From positions 1 to 11,397 of the forward strand of contig DAIDJI010000104.1 in NCBI GenBank assembly GCA_027451455.1: DNA of 11,397 nucleotides. The letters are read 5' to 3'. Position 1 is the first letter of the stretch, and each line of letters starts with the position of its first letter. The notes below the pieces were generated by a model. The model was not told the DNA's origin. It ran no database searches and saw nothing but the letters and a program-made list of their open reading frames with translations. Source of the DNA: Planctomycetales bacterium (lineage in GTDB: Bacteria > Planctomycetota > Planctomycetia > Isosphaerales > Isosphaeraceae). The position numbers and the translations under genes were made by a program. Shown here in pieces: positions 5,929 through 11,397 of the stretch.

Positions 5929-6915
5929 TTACTTTTCCCTCCTGGTCTCCTTCTTGGAGGCCGATTCCGCCTCGCGGTAGAGGCGGCCGAGTTCGAGCAT
6001 GATCGGCTCGAGCTGACGATAGTATTCGTCTTCCGGCATCTGGCCCTTGCGATCCCGGATGGCGGCGAGGGCCAGTTCCAGTTCGTCGCGATGTCGGCGG
6101 ACTTCCGCGGGGAGCCGGCGTTCTCGGTCGCTGGGGACCAGGTGGAGTTGATGCGCCCGAAGGCCGTCGGCCGGGGTACCGTTGCGAGCCCCTCGGGTGG
6201 CGCGGACGCCTCGGAACCAGTCGGGAGGGGTGCCAAGGCGGTCGCCGTTGTCATCGAGCAGGGGGTGTTCGGTCGCCAGTCGAGAGCGGGTCCGGTAGAA
6301 CTCGTCGACGCGGTGGCTGGCCGCGAGGTAAGCCTCGAGGAGCGAGGTCTGGCCGTCCTTGTCGAGGTCGGCGGCGGGGTCGGTGATCGTCTCGGCGAGG
6401 GCCAGGCCGAAGCGAGCGTAACTGCTCTCACTGCCGCTCCGCGTCGCGGTGACGAGAATCCGTCCCGGCGCCGAGAGTCGGTTCAGGAACGGGGCGCTGG
6501 CGGACGAGCCGTTGAGGAGCGCGAGCGGTCGCTGTAGCGGCTTGAGCCACTCCGCCATCTCCGTCTCGGAGACATCCAGCCCGCGGAGGTTGAACTTTGC
6601 CTCCTTGCCGTCGAAGGTGCCGTGGCCGATCAGGACGATCCAGAGCGGCTCCTTCGAGCCAGCCACCCGCGCGGCGATGGCTTCGCGGAGCCGGTCGTGG
6701 TCGGAGGGGCCGGTCGACTCGTTTCCCTCGCCGATGAGGACGGCCTCGGCACCCCCCTTCAAAGCGGCGGCCTTCCAGCGATCTGCGGCGGCGCGGAAGG
6801 CGGAGGCGTACTCGGGGGCGCCTGCGGCACCGACCGCGATCACCACCGAGGGGCGGTCGGCGGGTGGCGGAGACCCAATCGCGAGGTTCATCAGGAAGGG
6901 AATCAGAATACACAT
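5929..6915 (-). CDS. Secreted caspase-fold-like protein with EF-hand-type loops, probably without Cys nucleophile
   Basis: The product is 328 aa from the ATG at 6915. A longer frame would overlap the previous gene; Met9 (6891) is an alternative start. The N-terminus (MCILIPFLMNLAIGSPPP) looks like a short signal peptide. The fold resembles clan CD (caspase/legumain) proteases: PSVVIAVGAAG (22-32) as first strand, then PLWIVLIGHG (90-99) with His98 in the catalytic-His position, then PLALLNGSSASAPF (130-143), where the Cys nucleophile would sit; Ser137 or Ser138 stands there instead. TATRSGSESSYARFG follows, as in related bacterial proteins. DLDKDGQTSLLE (183-194) matches the 12-residue EF-hand loop, and DDNGD (221-225) is a second Asp/Asn cluster. 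The C-terminal 260-328 is charged and helical. It is the last gene of the operon, 61 bases after the VWA-type gene. The caspase-like assignment is moderate; proteolysis is doubtful. Confidence 0.7.
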   Translation of the reverse strand: MCILIPFLMNLAIGSPPPADRPSVVIAVGAAGAPEYASAFRAAADRWKAAALKGGAEAVLIGEGNESTGPSDHDRLREAIAARVAGSKEPLWIVLIGHGTFDGKEAKFNLRGLDVSETEMAEWLKPLQRPLALLNGSSASAPFLNRLSAPGRILVTATRSGSESSYARFGLALAETITDPAADLDKDGQTSLLEAYLAASHRVDEFYRTRSRLATEHPLLDDNGDRLGTPPDWFRGVRATRGARNGTPADGLRAHQLHLVPSDRERRLPAEVRRHRDELELALAAIRDRKGQMPEDEYYRQLEPIMLELGRLYREAESASKKETRREK

Positions 6916-6960
6916 GATTTGAAGATTCAAGATGGAATATTCAGGATTTGAAGGATTGAA
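6916..6960. repeat. AT-rich spacer with imperfect direct repeats
   Basis: Two copies of GATTTGAAG(G)ATT(C/G)AA lie at 6916-6930 and 6945-6960, separated by GATGGAATATTCAG with the palindrome GAATATTC. The spacer is far richer in A+T than everything around it. It separates the VWA-type gene from the caspase-like gene and may be an insertion-type intergenic repeat; short TTGAA/TTCAA-rich spacers of this kind are, from memory, frequent in planctomycete genomes. Confidence 0.5.
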
Positions 6961-6976
6961 CACAGAATTGGTTACG

Positions 6977-9325
6977 TCAGGGGAGGCCGTGAACGCGACG
7001 GATTCCCCACTCGGCGGCGAGGCAGGCGATCGCGACGAGGAAGTAGAGCGGCTGGTGCCAGATCGGGGCGACCCAGGGTTCCTGGATCGGGGCGTCTCGG
7101 GAGGCAAGGCTGGCGACGAATGCGGGGAGGCGGTCGCCGTCCACGAGTTCGCCGCCGGTCTTTCGGGCGAGCTCGGCGAGCCAGTCGCGGTTGGGCTCCA
7201 GTTGGGCGAACTCGTCGGCGGTGGGCTGGGCGGCCCATCCGGCCTCGCTCCGGCCGACCTCGGCGCCTTCGGGGCCGGTGGCCTCGGCGGTTACTCGGTA
7301 GGGGCCGGGATCTCGGGCGACGTACGAGGCGGCATAGGTGCCGGGCTCACGGCCCTCAGGCTCGGCGTCGATCGCGAGCGACTGGCCGTTGGGGAGGGTG
7401 ATCGAGAGGGCGACGTGGGCGTTGTCGAGCGGGTGATACTCGGCGTCTCGGACGTGGACGCGGAGATCGACTGTCGGCGAGGAGGCGCCCTCCTTCGGCC
7501 TCACGGAGACCTCGACGCGGCCGGGAACGTCGCCGACGAGCCATCGGATGGCCTGTCGCCAGGAGCGTCCGAGGTCGCTCGTGGCCGGGTCGTCGCGGTG
7601 CAGGCCCCATCGCCAGAGGCCACCGATCAGGAGGGCGCCGACGCGTCCCTTGCCGAAGGGCTGGGCGACGAGCGCGGGGAGTGATTGGCCGGAGGGGTCG
7701 CGGGCTTCCGCCAGTGTGACCGCGCCCGGCTTGATCCCGCGCGAGGCGCTGACGGTTTGGAACCCGGGCATGCCGGCGAGCCGTTTGGCCTCCTCGTCCT
7801 CGGTCTTCCGGAGGCGAACCCAGGGCTGGAGTTCTCCCTCTCGGGTCAGGGTGAGCCGGCGCTCGGCCTCGGATTCGGCGGTCGCGGTTCGGTCGAGGTA
7901 GACGGGGAGCAGGTCGCCGATCGGGGTCCGGTCGTATCGGCCCTCGGCGAACGAGTCGGGTCCGCCGAGCATCAGGAATCCACCACCGCGATGGGCGACG
8001 AAGTTCCGGAGGAGCGCGAGCTGGTCGGGCGTGAAGAACGAGGACTCCAGGTCGTCGAGGATCATTGCGTGGTAGGAGTAGAGTTCCTCGGCCGATCGTG
8101 GGAAGCCGTCGCGCAGTTCGTCGGCGTCTCGGGTGCCGAGGCGGACGAGGACGGGCTGGTCGGCGCGCTCGGCGAGGTCGGGGTCGTCGAGGTTGAAGCC
8201 TTCGTAGAACCGGCTGTTGCGGCTGCCCTTGCTCTGGAAGTCGAACTTCGGCTGTTTCCGGGCGATCCGGATCAGGCCGACGAGCTGAACCTGCTCGTCT
8301 TCTTCGAGAGCCCGGCGGAGGAACTTGAATTCGGGGTCGGGCCGGCCGCTGACGTAGAGGACGCGATACGGGCCGCCGCCCTGGTCGACCACGATCAGCC
8401 GGGAGTTGTTGGCGCTGGTCTGCTCGCCGCTGGCAAGGTCGATCTCGGCGCCTTCGGCGGATCGCTCGGCGTCGGCGGCGAAGGCGCGAACGCGGTAGAA
8501 GCCAAGGCCGGGCTTCTCCGGGCGGAACTGGAACCGGAACGCGATCGGCTTCTCGTTGGCGGGTGCCTGGGCCTCCTCGCGCGCGAGTTCGTGGCCGGAT
8601 TCGTCGGTGACGACCGAGACGATCGACTGGCCTCGATAGCCGGTCGCGACCACATCGGCCCGGACGACCACGGGTGCGGCCTCGAAGTTGGTCGGCGTGG
8701 CCGAGACTCCTCGAACGGCGATGTCGCGAGCCTGGCCGCGTGAGGGTGGGATCACCGGGAAGATGGGCGGGAGGCCGGCCGGATCCATCTCGGCGGCGTC
8801 GGTGTGGAGTCCATCGGTGAAGACCAGGACTCCGGCGATCGGCAGGCCGCGGAATCGCTTCGCCAGTGCGTTCAAGGAGGTTACGATCGACGAGCCGACA
8901 CCGTCGAAGGCGAGTCCGTCGAACTGGTCGACGGCGCGGAGGCTGGAATCGAAGGCGTATCGGCGGACGTCGAAGTCCTGTTCGAGGCGGGTCTTCCAGT
9001 CGGTCTGCTTGACGAGCCGATCGCGGAGCCAGTCGCCCCTGGTGGACGATCCCTCGCCATCGCGGATGGTCAGGCTCTGGCTGTTATCGGCGAGGACCAG
9101 GAAGGCGTTGGCCCCTCGCCGGGGTTTTCGTCCGGCGAGCATTGGCTCGACCAGGCAGATCAGAAGCGCCAGGAAGCCGAGCATCTTGAGCGAGGCCGCG
9201 AGCAGGCGGATTCCCGGACGCCCCGGGGCGCGCACGTAGCTCCAGATCAGCAGGAGCGCTGCGATCGCCGCGAGCGCGCCCACCGTCACGAACCATTGAG
9301 GCGAGCCCCAGACCAGAGTCGTCAT
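6977..9325 (-). CDS. Membrane protein with VWA-like and glutamine-amidotransferase-like domains
   Basis: The product is 782 aa. Two membrane helices lie at about 11-29 and 43-62. A von Willebrand A-like domain follows (75-195), with the metal-binding DxSxS motif D80-N-S-Q-S84 and a second site FTDGLHTD (169-176). Then come an Ig/CARDB-like stretch (200-300) and a class-I-amidotransferase-like domain (about 320-480): YRVLYVSGRPDPEFKFLRRAL, HAMILDDLES, and GGGFLMLGGPDSFAEGRY, with no Cys at the nucleophile elbow, as in the GATase1-like family. FGKGRVGALLIGGLWRW (557-573) belongs to the same module. Another beta-rich stretch (605-695) precedes a last hydrophobic segment at 758-774. Its ATG overlaps the upstream stop as ATGA (9322-9325), implying coupled translation. 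In planctomycetes such genes travel with MoxR, DUF58 and BatA-like genes. Probably envelope-associated scaffolding or protein assembly; exact role unknown. Confidence 0.85.
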   Translation of the reverse strand: MTTLVWGSPQWFVTVGALAAIAALLLIWSYVRAPGRPGIRLLAASLKMLGFLALLICLVEPMLAGRKPRRGANAFLVLADNSQSLTIRDGEGSSTRGDWLRDRLVKQTDWKTRLEQDFDVRRYAFDSSLRAVDQFDGLAFDGVGSSIVTSLNALAKRFRGLPIAGVLVFTDGLHTDAAEMDPAGLPPIFPVIPPSRGQARDIAVRGVSATPTNFEAAPVVVRADVVATGYRGQSIVSVVTDESGHELAREEAQAPANEKPIAFRFQFRPEKPGLGFYRVRAFAADAERSAEGAEIDLASGEQTSANNSRLIVVDQGGGPYRVLYVSGRPDPEFKFLRRALEEDEQVQLVGLIRIARKQPKFDFQSKGSRNSRFYEGFNLDDPDLAERADQPVLVRLGTRDADELRDGFPRSAEELYSYHAMILDDLESSFFTPDQLALLRNFVAHRGGGFLMLGGPDSFAEGRYDRTPIGDLLPVYLDRTATAESEAERRLTLTREGELQPWVRLRKTEDEEAKRLAGMPGFQTVSASRGIKPGAVTLAEARDPSGQSLPALVAQPFGKGRVGALLIGGLWRWGLHRDDPATSDLGRSWRQAIRWLVGDVPGRVEVSVRPKEGASSPTVDLRVHVRDAEYHPLDNAHVALSITLPNGQSLAIDAEPEGREPGTYAASYVARDPGPYRVTAEATGPEGAEVGRSEAGWAAQPTADEFAQLEPNRDWLAELARKTGGELVDGDRLPAFVASLASRDAPIQEPWVAPIWHQPLYFLVAIACLAAEWGIRRVHGLP

Positions 9326-11045
9326 TTCTGTGGGTCCGTTGTCGGTTGTTCGTTGTCGGATGCTGGTTTTGGAGTCCTGGTCGGATCGTTTGCCTGTCTC
9401 TGGAGGGCGGAGAGTCGTTCGTAGTAGCGGCGGACGCCCTCGGCGTACTGGGGCGGGACGGGGTCGCGGTCGATGGGGACGAGCGAGTCGGGCGACTCTC
9501 GTCGGGCGAGCTCCTCGGCGATTTTCTGCCGGAGCTCGTTGATGGGCCGGGTGACCAGGTTTTGCAGCTTGTTCCAGTCGGGCTCTCGGGAGTGTCGGCG
9601 GACCTCCTCGCGGGCGCCCCGGACACGGTCGCGAATGCGGGCGGCCTCAGCGCGCCACTCGGGGTCCTCGATCAGCTCCTCGACGTCGCGCATCCGGTCG
9701 GACCACTGTCGGAAGCCCTCGCCGGTGATCGGGCCTCCTGGTCCGCCTGGCCCGGCCGGTCCCTCCTGTCGCATCGCCTGGGCGATCCGGTCGAGATCGA
9801 GCCCGCCCCGGTTACCTCCGCCCCCCTGGCGGCCACTGTTGGGTTGCTGGCCGTTTGGCTCGCCTGCTTGCCGGCCCTCTCCGGGCTGAGATTGCGGACC
9901 TTGCGGATTGCCCGGGTTCTGAGGGCCCGCGGTGGGTTCGTTCGCGCGATTTCCGGAGGGGTTCCCGGGCTGGGGCTGTTGGCCCTGACGGTTGCCCGGG
10001 TTGTTTGATCCCGCGGTGGGTTCGTTCGCGCGATTTTCGTTGGCGTCCTGCCGATCCCGGCTGCCCGGCTGCTGGCCTTCTTGCCGATTGCCGGGATTGT
10101 TTGATCTCGCGTTGGGTTCGTTCGCGCGATTTTCGTTGGCGTTCCTGGCCTGGTCCGCCTGTGGATCTTGCCGGTTGCCCGGTTGGGTCTCTTCCGCGTT
10201 GGGTTCGTTCGCGCGATTTCCGCGGGTGTTGGGTTCGTTCGTCGCGCCGGGCTCCCCTGGCTGGCGGCTGGCCGGTGGGTTGGCGCGGGTCTGATTTTGT
10301 GCGATTTCGCGGTTGACCTGATTGGCGAGGTCGTCCAGTTCGTTCCGGGCGCGACGGAGGGCGGCGGTTTCGTCACCGAGGACGGAATCGGCGGCGCGCT
10401 CGACGTTTTGCCGGAGCTGTTCGAGGCCCTCGCCGGCCTGTCGGCCGGTGCGGTTGGCCTGGTCGGGGAAGCCGGCATCGACGAACTGCCGGGTGGCGTC
10501 GAGCGCCTCGGGGACGTGCTGCTCGTTCGACTGTCGGACGGCGTCATACAGCCCTCGGGCGAGGAGGGGCTCGGAGTCCTCGGCCTGCTGAGTGGTTGCG
10601 CGCATCCGGTCGAGGACCTGGTCGAGCTTTTTCTTCTGGTCGTCGGCGGCCTGGCGGAGTTGACGGCGGTCGTCGGATTCGCGGAGGGATCGCTCGGGTT
10701 TCCTCTCCCAGGCCTCAAGCTGGTCGTTGATCTTCTTCTGGTCGTCGTCGAGCTTGCGGGTGTCGTTCCGAAGCTGGGTCATCTCCTGGGCGAACTGATT
10801 GGCGGTCTGTTTTCGGACCTTCTCGCGGAGGTCTTCGAGCTGCTGGCCTGCGCGGGCACCGGCGGTCTGGGCCTGCGGGAGATTTCCCTGTTCGAGGGCG
10901 CGCGCGGCCTGTTGCAGGTTCTCGCGGCCCTGTTCGAGCTGCTGGCGGGCCTCGGCCATCCGTTCCTGATTCTGTTCCTGCTCCATCCGCTGGCGGAGTT
11001 CGTCGGTGTCGCGGAGGATTTCTTCCTGCTGGTCGCGGAGCCAAC
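9322..11045 (-). CDS. Coiled-coil, low-complexity protein; 5' end lost at the junction
   Basis: About 570 residues remain; the apparent start ATG at 11055 with MDSCW lies in foreign sequence and is an artefact. The genuine part starts near LRDQQEEILRDTDELRQRME. Residues to about 10290 in DNA coordinates form a long Gln/Glu/Arg-rich coiled coil. A linker rich in Asn, Gln, Pro and Gly follows (about 9880-10290) with repeated NRANEP units, then a collagen-like GPAGPGGPGGP. A conserved-looking C-terminal domain begins EGFRQWSDRMRDVEELI and continues DPEWRAEAARIRDRVRGAREEVRR, ending YAEGVRRYYERLSALQR. This is the usual architecture of the large DUF4175-like protein beside VWA/MoxR genes in planctomycetes, which has membrane helices near its N-terminus; those are missing here. 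It overlaps the next gene by ATGA. No enzymatic motif is visible; a structural or tethering role is inference. Confidence 0.75.
9934..10249 (-). repeat. In-frame degenerate tandem repeats encoding NRANEP
   Basis: The 19-base word GGGTTCGTTCGCGCGATTT (plus strand) occurs at 9934, 10018, 10114 and 10201, and a degenerate copy begins at 10231. Intervals are 84, 96, 87 and 30 bases, all multiples of three, so the frame is kept. Between copies the DNA is also similar, encoding PGNRQ-type blocks. This is a repeat-expanded disordered linker within the coiled-coil gene and likely varies in copy number between strains. Confidence 0.85.
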
Positions 11046-11397
11046 AGCTATCCATTGTGGATGGAACGTTGCAGAGGTATTGATCACTTTGTTACATTTA
11101 ATGAAAGGCTCTTTGCATCTGAACATGCAAATGAGACTGTCATTAGAAGCAAATGGGACATATCAGATCATTGTGTGATCTCTCATTGTAGGAAGTGGAG
11201 AGTGAGTGCTGGATCATCAGTGCAAACTCCTCATGTTGAAGATAATGAGAAAATCATTATTGACCGAAAAGAATTGAAAGCAAAGAGACATGAGATTGCT
11301 TTCCACAATTATTGGCAACCACTTAGTGTTGCAATGGATAATATTGAAAATGCAGATGACTTAACATCTACATTTGTGGAAGAGTCCTATAAGGTCC
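11046..11397 (+). mobile_element. Foreign AT-rich tail: fragment of a LINE-type retrotransposon ORF (endonuclease end and linker)
   Basis: G+C falls to about 38% (133 of 352 by hand count). One plus-strand frame is open for 117 codons to the window end. It reads RGIDHFVTFNERLF (11073 onward) and KWDISDHCVI (ending about 11180). The IDH (11079-11087) and SDH (11163-11171) triplets at this spacing are the closing motifs of APE-type endonucleases in non-LTR retrotransposons. The remainder (EIAFHNYWQPLSVAMDNIENADDL) resembles the linker before a reverse transcriptase domain, which would lie to the right. Codon use is AT-rich and unlike the neighbours. The standard code gives no stops. No host group can be named. 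The exact left border is uncertain (11040-11052). Probably eukaryotic sequence joined in assembly. Confidence 0.6.

Noticed and set aside
6916..7107. Upstream extension of the caspase-like frame to 7107
   Set aside because: It would overlap the end of the VWA-type gene and read through the AT-rich repeat; the ATG at 6915 begins a signal-peptide-like sequence.
7685..8743. Plus-strand open frame of 352 codons opposite the VWA-type gene
   Set aside because: Antisense shadow with Val/Gly/Glu bias and no motif.
10168..11178. Plus-strand Leu/Val-rich open frame of 336 codons resembling a membrane protein
   Set aside because: It is the reverse complement of the Gln/Glu/Arg coiled coil, which reads as Leu/Val-rich; it also crosses the chimeric junction.

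Overview
The window is a GC-rich bacterial chromosome segment (about two-thirds G+C by eye) whose last ~350 bases are of a different origin. The bacterial part looks planctomycete, probably Isosphaeraceae or Gemmataceae-like. This rests on the variant EF-Tu switch I (KTVTIAV instead of RGITINT), the acidic N-terminal extension of NusG, an L33 of the LECxxCxxRNY type, and the VWA/amidotransferase-like and coiled-coil genes. The lineage is inference from remembered family sequences; no search was run.

Positions 1-4000 hold a translation/transcription operon on the minus strand. In transcription order: two good sigma70-type promoters, tRNA-Thr(UGU), tRNA-Tyr(GUA), tRNA-Gly(UCC), tRNA-Thr(GGU), a structured leader, tuf, rpmG (short, 1506-1658), tRNA-Trp(CCA), secE, and nusG cut by the left edge. 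The four-tRNA-tuf order is the same as thrU-tyrU-glyT-thrT-tufB of E. coli, and the continuation to rpmG-trpT-secE-nusG is an ancient bacterial arrangement. The operon supplies EF-Tu, tRNAs, a ribosomal protein, the SecE translocon subunit and the NusG elongation factor together.

Positions 4042-5927 hold a probable two-gene minus-strand unit, a Uma2-family nuclease-like protein followed by a DUF72/YecE-family protein, and a divergent tRNA-Phe(GAA) with a textbook promoter. tRNA-Phe ends one base before the stop codon of the convergent gene.

Positions 5929 to about 11045 hold the downstream part of a minus-strand operon for cell-envelope proteins. It encodes a long coiled-coil/low-complexity protein (5' end missing), a membrane protein with VWA-like and class-I-amidotransferase-like domains (4-base ATGA overlap), and a secreted caspase-fold-like protein with a Ser where the Cys nucleophile is expected and EF-hand-like loops. 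An AT-rich spacer with short repeats separates the last two. Such genes usually follow MoxR, DUF58 and BatA-like genes in planctomycetes; those would lie upstream, beyond the junction.

At about 11040-11052 composition drops abruptly to about 38% G+C (hand count 133 of 352 for 11046-11397). The tail carries one open plus-strand frame that looks like the end of an APE-type endonuclease domain of a eukaryotic non-LTR retrotransposon. It breaks the coiled-coil gene, so it is most likely an assembly chimera or contamination rather than a real insertion.
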